The notes beneath the pieces are model-generated. The model saw only the letters and a list, made by a program, of their open reading frames with translations, was not told the DNA's origin and did not search any database. Below are positions 17,690 to 25,697 of a stretch of 64,000 nt of DNA, one piece after another. The first letter of the stretch is position 1. Every line of letters begins with the position of its first letter. The translations under genes and the position numbers were made by a program. Where the stretch lies: assembly GCF_000014065.1 (NCBI RefSeq), contig NC_008044.1:457501-521500 (forward strand). The letters run 5' to 3'. This DNA is from Ruegeria sp. TM1040. Lineage in GTDB: Bacteria > Pseudomonadota > Alphaproteobacteria > Rhodobacterales > Rhodobacteraceae.

Positions 17690-18901
17690 ATGCTGTCAGG
17701 AAAACATATTCTGCTGATCATTGGCGGTGGGATTGCAGCCTATAAGTCTCTGGAACTGATCCGGCGACTGCAGGATCAGGGCGCGCGGGTGACGCCGGTT
17801 CTGACCCGCGCCGGAGAGGAATTCGTCACCCCTCTGTCTGTTTCCGCGCTTGCGGGGAACGCCGTGCACCGAGATTTGTTTGACCTCACCGCCGAGGCGG
17901 AAATGGGCCACATCCAGCTCTCGCGGAGTGCCGATCTTCTGGTGGTGGCTCCGGCGACGGCTGATCTGATGGCGAAGATGGCGCAGGGTCATGCAAATGA
18001 CCTCGCCTCCACCTTGTTGCTGGCGACGGATACGCCGATTTTGTTGGCGCCCGCGATGAATGTGCGGATGTGGGAGCATCCTGCTACGCAGCGCAACCTC
18101 ACCCAGCTCAAAAATGACGGTGTTTCCGTGGTCGGCCCGAATGAAGGCGGAATGGCCTGCGGTGAGTATGGCGCCGGGCGACTGGCCGAGCCGGAGGAGA
18201 TCATCGCGGCAATCACCACGCGTCTTGCTGCCGGGCCGCTCGCGGGCAAGCGCATCATCGTAACTTCCGGTCCCACTCACGAGCCCATCGACCCGGTGCG
18301 GTATATCGCCAACCGATCCTCCGGGGCGCAGGGCACGGCGTTGGCCCGTGCTCTGCGGGCACTGGGGGCGGAGGTGGTCTTTATCACGGGCCCTGCAACG
18401 GTGCGCCCGCCGGAGGGGGTGCAGGTGGTGCCCGTTGAAACCGCCAGCGACATGCACGCGGCTGTTCAGGCGGCGCTGCCCGCGGATGCCGGGGTTTTTG
18501 CGGCGGCTGTAGCAGACTGGCGCGTGGCCTCCGCTTCTGACCGCAAGCTCAAGAAAACCAAAGACGGCATGCCCCGTCTCGCGTTTGAGGAAAACCCCGA
18601 CATTCTGCGCGAGGTGGCCTCTCAGACGCAGGATCGTCCCGGCCTTGTGGTTGGCTTCGCCGCCGAAACCAATGATGTTGTCGAACACGCAACGGCAAAA
18701 CGCCTGCGCAAGGGCTGCGACTGGATTGTTGCCAACGATGTTTCCCCCGCGACTGGCATCATGGGGGGAGCCGAAAACGCCGTGATCTTGATTACCGCCG
18801 AGGGCGAAGAGCATTGGCCTCGTATGCCAAAAGACCAGGTGGCGCAGCGCCTGGCGGAAAAAATTGCAGCTACACTCACCCCGCCAGTTTCGGGGGGATA
18901 A
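17690..18901 (+). CDS. coaBC: Bifunctional phosphopantothenoylcysteine decarboxylase / phosphopantothenate-cysteine ligase
   Basis: 403 aa, steps 2 and 3 of coenzyme A synthesis. The CoaC flavoprotein half has GGGIAAYKSLELIRRL, the active-site His in EMGHIQLS (~74), PAMNVRMW (~121-128) and the substrate-flap Cys in MACGEYG (~157). The CoaB half begins near SGPTHEPIDPVRYIANRSSG (~193-212) and carries the conserved Lys in RKLKKTKDG. The ATG at 17690 has GAGGG 6 nt upstream; an in-frame start 26 codons earlier lies within the leader hairpin and is unlikely. Confidence 0.97.
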   Translation: MLSGKHILLIIGGGIAAYKSLELIRRLQDQGARVTPVLTRAGEEFVTPLSVSALAGNAVHRDLFDLTAEAEMGHIQLSRSADLLVVAPATADLMAKMAQGHANDLASTLLLATDTPILLAPAMNVRMWEHPATQRNLTQLKNDGVSVVGPNEGGMACGEYGAGRLAEPEEIIAAITTRLAAGPLAGKRIIVTSGPTHEPIDPVRYIANRSSGAQGTALARALRALGAEVVFITGPATVRPPEGVQVVPVETASDMHAAVQAALPADAGVFAAAVADWRVASASDRKLKKTKDGMPRLAFEENPDILREVASQTQDRPGLVVGFAAETNDVVEHATAKRLRKGCDWIVANDVSPATGIMGGAENAVILITAEGEEHWPRMPKDQVAQRLAEKIAATLTPPVSGG

Positions 18902-19137
18902 GATCCGGAAAAATTGATTGCCTTCAATTCGGCGTCGATATGTTCTCTCCTTTTTTCTCGCCTAGCGTAAGATTCGACCCTCGCTTTTTTATGCTAAGGC
19001 AGTAGGGATTTAATAAGTTAACGGCTAAAACCATCCAGCGGATTGTGCTCAATTCCATTGGAGGTGTCATATATGTGTTGTTGTGGGGAGAGCTTGCCAA
19101 GCGCGACACCCTTTGGGTTTGCAAAGGACTGCACGAG

Positions 19138-19512
19138 ATGACGCAGCCGGCGGGTGACATTCTGGTGCTTGAAGATGACATCACGCTTGGACAGCTCTTG
19201 TGCAATATGATCCGGATGTATCGGCTTGGGGATCCGTACCTTTCCCTGAGCGAAGTGGATGCCTGCCAGATGCTCCGGGAGCGGGACTTCAAGCTGTGCT
19301 TTCTGGGGCTGCGGCTGCGTTCGGGGGTGTGCAAGCGCGCAGTGGCTGAGGCGGATGCGCGGATGGTTCCAACCCTGCTGATGGTCGACTCCGAAGGGCT
19401 GGAGGAACTCGTGCCGCCGCCACGCCGCGGGTTGGTCCTCCAGATGCCAGCCCGTGAGGAAGTGATCCGCGCCGCTGCGGTCACGCTTTTGGAGCAAAAC
19501 GCAGCCGACTGA
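19138..19512 (+). CDS. Degenerate response-regulator receiver-like protein
   Basis: 124 aa. The opening DILVLEDDITLGQLLCNMI copies the beta1/acidic pocket/alpha1 of CheY-like receivers. Where the phospho-acceptor Asp should stand (usually LLDLRLPDG), this protein reads CFLGLRLRSG, with Gly instead. The conserved Thr/Ser-Ala and Lys of later strands are replaced by VPTLLMVDSEGL and surrounding residues. It is therefore probably a receiver fold that cannot be phosphorylated. The ATG at 19138 is preceded by AAGGA at 9 nt. It lies 185 nt upstream of the CheB-CheR fusion, suggesting joint signalling, although cotranscription is unproven. Assignment to the receiver fold is moderate. Confidence 0.6.
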   Translation: MTQPAGDILVLEDDITLGQLLCNMIRMYRLGDPYLSLSEVDACQMLRERDFKLCFLGLRLRSGVCKRAVAEADARMVPTLLMVDSEGLEELVPPPRRGLVLQMPAREEVIRAAAVTLLEQNAAD

Positions 19513-19697
19513 GCGCGCGCCGGTATAAATTTTTGAACTTTAAGTGATTTTCACCGGTGCCGGTCCGTGCTAGCGTAATTCTGCGCGGCTGTCAGAGTTC
19601 CTTCCACGTCGTATCGAAGCGTCCGGGCAAGGCTTGAATTCGCCGCTGTATGCGGCGGGTGGCAATAGAGCAGGGTTTCGTCCCAGAGGACACATCA

Positions 19698-22211
19698 ATG
19701 AGCGACCGAAGTATTCCTTTTTTGGTTGGTATCGCTGCTTCCGCTGGGGGGCTTGAGGCTCTGTCCGAACTGGTTCAGGAGCTCGGAGAGCAAAATGAAG
19801 CGGCCTATGTGATTGCCCAGCATATGTCGCCAAATCACAAGAGCATGCTCAGTGCGTTGATTTCTCGCGAAACGAGATTGCCGGTTCGTGAGCTGACACC
19901 CGATGCGGACATCTGGCCGGAGGCCAACACGATTTATGTGGTGATGCCCGGCCATGACGTCATCGTCACCGAAGGTGGCCAGCTGGGGCTGCGAGCACCG
20001 AGCGGGCTGCGCGGGCAGCCAAAACCGCTTGCGGATCTGTTGTTGAAAACCATGGCCGAGGAATGCGGCGAAAACTGCGCCGCGATTATTCTTTCAGGCA
20101 CTGGGAGTGATGGCAGCTATGGGGTGCGCGCCATTCGCGAGGTGGGCGGCATTACCATTGCACAGGATCCCGAGAGTTCCAAATATTCCGGGATGCCGAC
20201 CTCTGCGTTGCAAACCGGCTGCGTTGATCTGACGCTTCGTCCGCGTGAAATCGGTGAGCACTTGGGGAAAATCCTTTCCCGTCCCCGGGATTTCACCGAA
20301 TTGCAGGAGCTGCATCAAAAGCCAAATCACCTGTCTGATCTGTTCCAGATCCTGACGGCGCGCACCGGTGTGGATTTTCGCGAATACAAGGCGTCGACCA
20401 TCAACCGCCGCATTGCGCGTCGGATGCTGGCCCTCGGTTTTTCGGAATACAACGCCTATGTGGATTTTTGCCGCAGCGACCTTGCTGAAGTGGATGCGCT
20501 TTATAAGGATCTGATGATCTCCGTAACGCGGTTCTTTCGCGATCCCCAGCAATTTGATGCCCTGAAGGCCGATATTCAAAAGCTGGTTGCAAAGCTCGAA
20601 TCCTCATCCGATCAGCGAACGGTTCGCGTCTGGGTGTCTGGCTGCGCCACAGGCGAAGAAGCCTATTCGGTTGCAATCCTGTTTTTGGAAGCGATGGGCG
20701 GCCTTGAAAAAGTATCCCAGCGCCGATTGCAGGTGTTTGCCACCGATATTGACCAGCATGCACTGGATGTGGCGCGACGTGGGGAATATCCGATCTCTGC
20801 GATCAATGACATTCCGCAGGAATTGGTTGATCGCTATTTTGTCGAGCGCACTGACACCATCGAGGTCAAAAAGGCGCTTCGGGCTTTTGTCCTGTTTTCG
20901 CGCCACAACGTCATCCAGGATCCGCCGTTCACCAATCTCGACTGTGTGAGCCTGCGTAACCTGCTGATTTATTTCAATGGGCCCTTGCAGGACAAAGTGC
21001 TCGCACGGATCGGTTACGCTCTGGTCCCTGATGGGCTGCTGTTCCTTGGGGCTGCCGAAACCGTGGGTGGGATGGAGACGATCTTTGAACCCACCAGCAC
21101 CTCCGACCGGATCTACCGCAAAAGACTCGTGACGCGCAAACCCGCGCTGCAACCGTTCATCGAGGATGCAACGGCCCGGCGCCCCTTAGAGCAGTCCGCG
21201 CTGCCGTATCTGGCTGACAAGAATAAGCACCATAGTGCGACACGACAATTTGACAATCTGATCCGTGTGTTGGCCCCAAATGGTTTCCTCGCCAGCGCCA
21301 CAGGCGCGATCCTGCGCGTGATTGGCGACATCTCATTTGTGACCGCACTGACGGAAAACACCGGGCTGCAGGTGGACCTCAAGATCCTGCTCCCGGAGTT
21401 GCGCAGCGAAGCCTCAAGTCTGATCAATGTCACCTTGCGCTCACGCGGTGTGCGCAGTGGCCAGTGGCATCCTTTACCACGGTCCAAGCATGAACAGGTG
21501 CGTCTGACCTGCTATCCTATCGTCTCCGCGCCAGACGGTGAAATGGACGGCAACAGCATTGTTCTGATCGGCGTCGAATCTCGGATCAAGGAAGAGCAGG
21601 CCGCACCGCCCGAGAGCCGCAATCCCGAGGAACAGGATCGCTATATTCGTCAGATCGAGGACGAGGTGATCTCAACCCGCGAGGCGCTCCAGCAGACCAT
21701 TGAAGAGTTGCAGACTGCCAACGAGGAACTGCAGTCGGTCAACGAGGAAATGCAGGCCGCCAACGAGGAATTGCAATCCACCAATGAGGAGCTTGAAACC
21801 TCCAACGAGGAATTGCAGTCCACCAATGAAGAGCTGATCACCGTCAACGAGGAAATTCAGGTCAACTCCAGCGAGATCCAGCATCTGAGCGCGGAGCTCA
21901 GTGCAGTATTGCGGGCCAATCCTTTTGTGATGATCGTGGTGGATCAGGCTCTGCAGGTGCGTCACGCTTCGCGACAGGCAATGACGATGTTCGAATTGGA
22001 CGCCCTTCCCAAGTCGGGCATCCACATCAGCCAATGCGCGCCCGTTGAAGGGATGCCGGATCTGACGTCCCGGATTTCTCATGTCTTCCGTACCAGTGCG
22101 CCCCTGGTCGAAAACGCCGAGTTTGGCGGTGCATCGCATGAAATGACATTCACGCCGTTTCGGGAGCGCGAAGGCCGGGACCTCATCGGGGTGGCCGTCA
22201 CCATCGTCTAG
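19698..22211 (+). CDS. CheB-CheR-PAS fusion protein (methylesterase/methyltransferase signalling protein)
   Basis: 837 aa. Residues 1-190 are a CheB methylesterase domain without receiver, with the triad visible as Ser in GIAASAGG (~15), His in AQHMSPNHK (~42) and Asp in SGTGSDGS (~138). Residues ~205-475 are a CheR methyltransferase (SAM loop SGCATGEEAYS ~314-324). Residues ~650-734 are a long coiled coil of near-perfect heptads. A PAS-like domain fills the end (FVMIVVDQALQVRHAS...). Many relatives continue into a histidine kinase; this one stops after the PAS, so it needs a partner. AGAGGA lies 7 nt before the ATG. Role: cytoplasmic sensing or adaptation not tied to a flagellar gene cluster here. 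Confidence 0.93.
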   Translation: MSDRSIPFLVGIAASAGGLEALSELVQELGEQNEAAYVIAQHMSPNHKSMLSALISRETRLPVRELTPDADIWPEANTIYVVMPGHDVIVTEGGQLGLRAPSGLRGQPKPLADLLLKTMAEECGENCAAIILSGTGSDGSYGVRAIREVGGITIAQDPESSKYSGMPTSALQTGCVDLTLRPREIGEHLGKILSRPRDFTELQELHQKPNHLSDLFQILTARTGVDFREYKASTINRRIARRMLALGFSEYNAYVDFCRSDLAEVDALYKDLMISVTRFFRDPQQFDALKADIQKLVAKLESSSDQRTVRVWVSGCATGEEAYSVAILFLEAMGGLEKVSQRRLQVFATDIDQHALDVARRGEYPISAINDIPQELVDRYFVERTDTIEVKKALRAFVLFSRHNVIQDPPFTNLDCVSLRNLLIYFNGPLQDKVLARIGYALVPDGLLFLGAAETVGGMETIFEPTSTSDRIYRKRLVTRKPALQPFIEDATARRPLEQSALPYLADKNKHHSATRQFDNLIRVLAPNGFLASATGAILRVIGDISFVTALTENTGLQVDLKILLPELRSEASSLINVTLRSRGVRSGQWHPLPRSKHEQVRLTCYPIVSAPDGEMDGNSIVLIGVESRIKEEQAAPPESRNPEEQDRYIRQIEDEVISTREALQQTIEELQTANEELQSVNEEMQAANEELQSTNEELETSNEELQSTNEELITVNEEIQVNSSEIQHLSAELSAVLRANPFVMIVVDQALQVRHASRQAMTMFELDALPKSGIHISQCAPVEGMPDLTSRISHVFRTSAPLVENAEFGGASHEMTFTPFREREGRDLIGVAVTIV
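21702..21869 (+). repeat. 21-nt in-frame tandem repeat encoding a heptad coiled coil
   Basis: Eight consecutive seven-codon units of the pattern EELQ(S/T)xN run inside the CheB-CheR fusion (residues ~669-724). Units differ by few bases, e.g. AACGAGGAATTGCAATCCACC and AACGAGGAATTGCAGTCCACC. It forms a rigid linker between the CheR and PAS domains and is a plausible site of repeat-number change. Confidence 0.85.
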
Positions 22212-22362
22212 GCGTGACATGGGATGGGGCCATGTGGGGTGGGCCTGATTTACAGGCGCTGTCGAAAACCCAGTGGTGTTTCCTACCCGATTTGCGGCAT
22301 AAACGTCGCGAATTGGACGGCGCGGAACAGGACACGCGCGCAGAGACAGAAGGATCGCCCCG

Positions 22363-22854
22363 ATGACTGCATCGCAATTTGCGGTAGACGTGAAAATCAT
22401 TGACCCGCGTATCCGGGATTGGGGGATGCCCAGCTACCAGACCCAAGGCTCTGCCGCGATTGACCTTTTTGCCTGTATCGACGCGCCCAAAGAGATCGCG
22501 CCGCAGGCGCCTGCAGTGCTGATCCCCTCGGGGCTGGCGTTTTACATGGGCGATCAGTCCTGCGCCGCGCTTGTGATGCCGCGGTCCGGGCTTGGTCACA
22601 AAAAAGGGCTGGTGATGGGTAATAATGTCGGCCTCATCGATGCCGACTATACTGGCGAAGTGTTCATCAGCGCCTGGAACCGCAACCCGCCGGGGGCCGC
22701 GCCGATCGTGATCGAGCCGGGGGAACGCATCGCGCAACTCATGTTTGTGCCAGTTCTGCGGGCGACCTTGAACGAGGTCGAGACATTCTCAAACAGCACG
22801 GAGCGTGGTGCGGGCGGCTTCGGCTCGACCGGCTCGGGGGCGACCGGCGCATGA
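22363..22854 (+). CDS. dut: Deoxyuridine 5'-triphosphate nucleotidohydrolase (dUTPase)
   Basis: 163 aa. The trimeric dUTPase motifs appear in order: GSAAIDLFA (motif 1), VMPRSGLG (motif 2), VGLIDADYTGEV (motif 3, catalytic Asp and Tyr), PGERIAQLMFVP (motif 4) and the glycine-rich ERGAGGFGSTG (motif 5). It hydrolyses dUTP to dUMP, keeping uracil out of DNA and feeding dTMP synthesis. AGAAGGA lies 8 nt upstream. The stop overlaps the moeB-like start (ATGA), so the two form an operon. Confidence 0.96.
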   Translation: MTASQFAVDVKIIDPRIRDWGMPSYQTQGSAAIDLFACIDAPKEIAPQAPAVLIPSGLAFYMGDQSCAALVMPRSGLGHKKGLVMGNNVGLIDADYTGEVFISAWNRNPPGAAPIVIEPGERIAQLMFVPVLRATLNEVETFSNSTERGAGGFGSTGSGATGA

Positions 22855-23927
22855 TTTTGGTACTGGGGCTTGCGGGGCTGATCTGGTGGGGCGGGCGGCT
22901 CTTTGGGGCATCGCAGTCGATGCGCTGGGCGTTGCTTGGTCTTTTGTTCCTGGCGGTTCTCAGCATCCAGCTGACCTTGCCCGAAGGCAATCCATTGCGT
23001 GCCGCCACTGGGGGATCTGCGAGCCTGTGGCTCCTGATTGCCGGGACAGGGGCCTTGGTTGCGCTCTATGGCCGCGTGTTGAAGCGGCTGCGCAACCGTG
23101 CGGATGCGCGCGAGGACAGTGCTGATGCGCCTGAGGCGGCTGCTCCGTTTCGGGACTCGGAACTGGACCGCTATGCCCGCCACATCGTCCTGCGCGAGGT
23201 CGGAGGCGCTGGGCAAAAGCGCCTGAAAGACGCCAGAGTTCTGGTGATCGGAGCGGGTGGCCTGGGGGCTCCCGCGCTGCAGTATCTGGCCGCTGCGGGC
23301 GTCGGCACCATCGGCGTTATTGACGATGATCGCGTCGAGAACGCCAATCTGCAACGACAGGTTATCCATCGTGACGCCGATATTGGCATGCCCAAGGTCT
23401 TCTCGGCTCAGGCCGCGATGGAGGCGCAAAACCCTTTTGTGACCGTCCGTCCCTATCATCGTCGCCTCAGCGAGGATATCGCATCGGAACTCTTTGCGGA
23501 ATATGACCTGATCCTCGACGGGACTGACAATTTCGACACTCGCTATCTGGCCAATGCGGCGGCGGTTGCGCAGAGGAAACCCCTGATTTCCGGCGCCTTG
23601 TCGCAGTGGGAAGGCCAGATCTCCGTTTTTGATCCCGCCTCGGGCGGCCCGTGTTACCAGTGTATTTTTCCCGAAAGCCCCGCCGCTGGCCTTGCGCCCA
23701 GCTGTGCAGAGGCGGGTGTAATTGGACCTTTGCCCGGCGTTTTGGGCGCGATGATGGCTGTGGAGGCCGTGAAACAGATCACAGGCGCAGGAGAAGTCTT
23801 GCGCGCGCAGATGTTGATCTACGATGGTCTCTATGGTGAAACCCGCCGGATTGCGTTGAAAGCGCGCGCCGATTGTCCGATTTGCGGACCCAATGCAGGC
23901 ACCCCGGCCCCGACAGGAGAAAACTGA
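22851..23927 (+). CDS. moeB: MoeB/ThiF-family adenylyltransferase with N-terminal membrane domain
   Basis: 358 aa. Residues ~100-345 are an E1-like adenylyltransferase: [16 protein letters not shown], the nucleotide loop [19 protein letters not shown] (~131-149), [23 protein letters not shown], and a zinc site from PCYQCIF plus CPICG. Such proteins activate the C-terminal Gly of MoaD or ThiS for molybdopterin or thiazole sulfur transfer. Unusually, ~75 N-terminal residues form two or three hydrophobic segments ([41 protein letters not shown]), so the enzyme may be membrane attached. It is coupled to dut, and the ABC binding protein starts 2 nt after it. Confidence 0.88.
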   Translation: MILVLGLAGLIWWGGRLFGASQSMRWALLGLLFLAVLSIQLTLPEGNPLRAATGGSASLWLLIAGTGALVALYGRVLKRLRNRADAREDSADAPEAAAPFRDSELDRYARHIVLREVGGAGQKRLKDARVLVIGAGGLGAPALQYLAAAGVGTIGVIDDDRVENANLQRQVIHRDADIGMPKVFSAQAAMEAQNPFVTVRPYHRRLSEDIASELFAEYDLILDGTDNFDTRYLANAAAVAQRKPLISGALSQWEGQISVFDPASGGPCYQCIFPESPAAGLAPSCAEAGVIGPLPGVLGAMMAVEAVKQITGAGEVLRAQMLIYDGLYGETRRIALKARADCPICGPNAGTPAPTGEN

Positions 23928-23929
23928 AT

Positions 23930-24721
23930 ATGACCCGCACTTTTGCCCTGACTGCCCTTGCAACGGCTGTCTTTGCCACCGGCGCCCTGGCTGCCGATCT
24001 GCCGGATCTTGAAGGGCGCGAGGTCGTGTTTGCGACCGAAAACACCTATCCGCCTCTGCAGTTCATCGACCCCAACAGCGGCGAGGCAATTGGTTGGGAA
24101 TATGATGCAGTGGCCGAGATCGCCAAGCGCATCAACATCACCGTGGTCTACGAGAATTCGAGCTGGGATGCGATGATCCCCGCGATCACCGCAAGCCAGT
24201 ATGATGTCGCCATGAATGGCATCACCATTCGCGATGACCGCAAGGAAAAGGTCGACTTCTCCGAGAGCTACCTGACCTCGCAGATGCGCATGATCGTTGC
24301 GGGCGACGAAGACCGGTTCGAGGACGCAGCAGGCTTTGCCGCGGATGACGACCTCCTGGCGGCAGCGCAGCCCGGCACCACGCCCTTCTATGTCACCGTC
24401 TATGATGTGCTGGATGGTGATGAAGCAAACCCGCGGATCAAACTGTTTGAAACCTTTGGCGCCTCGCTGCAGGCGCTGCGCGCAGGTGATGTGGATCTCG
24501 CTCTGTCCGACAGCACCGCCGCAAGTGGCGTTGTTGCGGCCTCGGACGGTGCACTGAAAATCGTTGGCGAGCCGCTCGGCACCGAGGACTTTGGCTTTAT
24601 CTTCCCCAAAGGCAGCGATCTGGTGGAACCCGTCAATGCCGCGCTTGCTGCGATGAAGGCCGATGGCACGCTGGATGCGCTCAACAAGAAGTGGTTCCTC
24701 GACTACAAGATGGGCCAATAA
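23930..24721 (+). CDS. Polar amino acid ABC transporter, periplasmic substrate-binding protein
   Basis: 263 aa. A cleavable signal peptide (residues ~1-21, ending GALA-AD) precedes a family-3 solute-binding fold: [65 protein letters not shown], and a C-terminal [14 protein letters not shown]. This family binds polar or basic amino acids. The start lies 2 nt after the moeB-like stop with AGGAGA upstream. The next gene is its permease. Ligand identity is not deducible. Confidence 0.93.
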   Translation: MTRTFALTALATAVFATGALAADLPDLEGREVVFATENTYPPLQFIDPNSGEAIGWEYDAVAEIAKRINITVVYENSSWDAMIPAITASQYDVAMNGITIRDDRKEKVDFSESYLTSQMRMIVAGDEDRFEDAAGFAADDDLLAAAQPGTTPFYVTVYDVLDGDEANPRIKLFETFGASLQALRAGDVDLALSDSTAASGVVAASDGALKIVGEPLGTEDFGFIFPKGSDLVEPVNAALAAMKADGTLDALNKKWFLDYKMGQ

Positions 24722-24749
24722 GCGCCTTTCCTTCTGAACTCCAATACCG

Positions 24750-24775
24750 CCCCGGCCAAACACAGGCCGGGGTTT
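24750..24775 (+). terminator. Intra-operon hairpin between binding protein and permease
   Basis: An 8-bp GC stem (CCCCGGCC / GGCCGGGG) with a 7-nt loop is followed by TTTG. It lies between the substrate-binding gene and the permease gene. Such hairpins typically cause partial termination or protect the upstream mRNA end, keeping binding protein in excess over permease. Confidence 0.65.
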
Positions 24776-24794
24776 GTCGTGACAGGGCAAGCAC

Positions 24795-25601
24795 ATGACC
24801 AATCGCCACAAGCGCGAAGACAAAGAAGATTTCCCGTGGTGGCTGGTCGCAGTCGGACTGACCGCGCTCTATCTGGGCATTGAGGTCGCACTGAGCGACG
24901 TCTACGCACAGATCATGAACACGCTGTGGCGGGGCGTTGGGATTACCATCTTCGTCACGATTGTGAGCTTCTTCTCCGCCTCGGCTTTGGGTCTTGCGCT
25001 CGCACTCGGGGCAGAATCGCGTTGGCTGGTGCTGCGGCAGGTCTGCCGCTTTTACGTCGAGGTGGTGCGCGGCGTGCCAATCATCGTGCTGTTGCTTTAT
25101 GTGGCCTTTGTACTGGCACCGGCGCTTGTGGATCTGCGCAACTGGCTTGGCGGTTTTCTCGGTCTTGAGGACATTCGCACCCGCAACTTCCCGCTCCTGT
25201 GGCGCGCGATCGTGGCCCTTATGATCGCCTATTCGGCCTTCATTGCCGAAGTCTTCAGGGCCGGTCTGCAGTCGGTACCCGACGGCCAGATCGAGGCGGC
25301 AAAGGCGCTCGGGCTCTCGGGTTGGAAGCGGTTTCGCTTTGTGGTGTTCCCGCAGGCCATCCGCACGATCCTGCCGCCGCTTGGCAATGACTTTGTCGCG
25401 CTGGTCAAGGATTCCTCGCTGGTGTCCGTGCTGGGCGTTCTGGACATCACGCAGCTGGGCAAGGTCACGGCCGCCAGCAACTTTCGCTATTTCGAGACCT
25501 ACAACATGGTCGCGCTCATCTATCTGGCGATGACGATTTCCCTGTCTTTGGCCCTGCGCGCATTGGAGCGGCACTTGCGCAGCAAGCAAGAGCATCGCTA
25601 G
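24795..25601 (+). CDS. Polar amino acid ABC transporter, permease protein
   Basis: 268 aa with an N-terminal polar stretch and about five membrane segments. Inner-membrane permease of the HisM/GlnP type. It contains VVRGVPIIVLLLYVAF early and the EAA loop EAAKALGLSGWKRFRFVVFP (about 165-185), which contacts the ATPase. It pairs with the binding protein just upstream. No ATP-binding subunit is encoded on either side within the window, so an ATPase from elsewhere must energise it. There is no obvious terminator before the M3 peptidase gene 96 nt on. Confidence 0.92.
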   Translation: MTNRHKREDKEDFPWWLVAVGLTALYLGIEVALSDVYAQIMNTLWRGVGITIFVTIVSFFSASALGLALALGAESRWLVLRQVCRFYVEVVRGVPIIVLLLYVAFVLAPALVDLRNWLGGFLGLEDIRTRNFPLLWRAIVALMIAYSAFIAEVFRAGLQSVPDGQIEAAKALGLSGWKRFRFVVFPQAIRTILPPLGNDFVALVKDSSLVSVLGVLDITQLGKVTAASNFRYFETYNMVALIYLAMTISLSLALRALERHLRSKQEHR

Positions 25602-25697
25602 GCAATCCGGGGTCTTAGGCCAGCGAAAACCGAAACACCGCAGACAGATTGCAGGTCCCCGGTGAAGGCGCTAGCGTCGGTGCAAAGGAGACCTCAT

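Noticed and set aside
19009-19020. TTAATAAGTTAAC as a possible CtrA site upstream of the receiver-like gene
   Set aside because: The two TTAA halves are separated by 4 nt instead of 7.
21702-21869. Direct repeats that could suggest a CRISPR or minisatellite
   Set aside because: They are in-frame heptads encoding a coiled coil, with no spacers and no cas genes.
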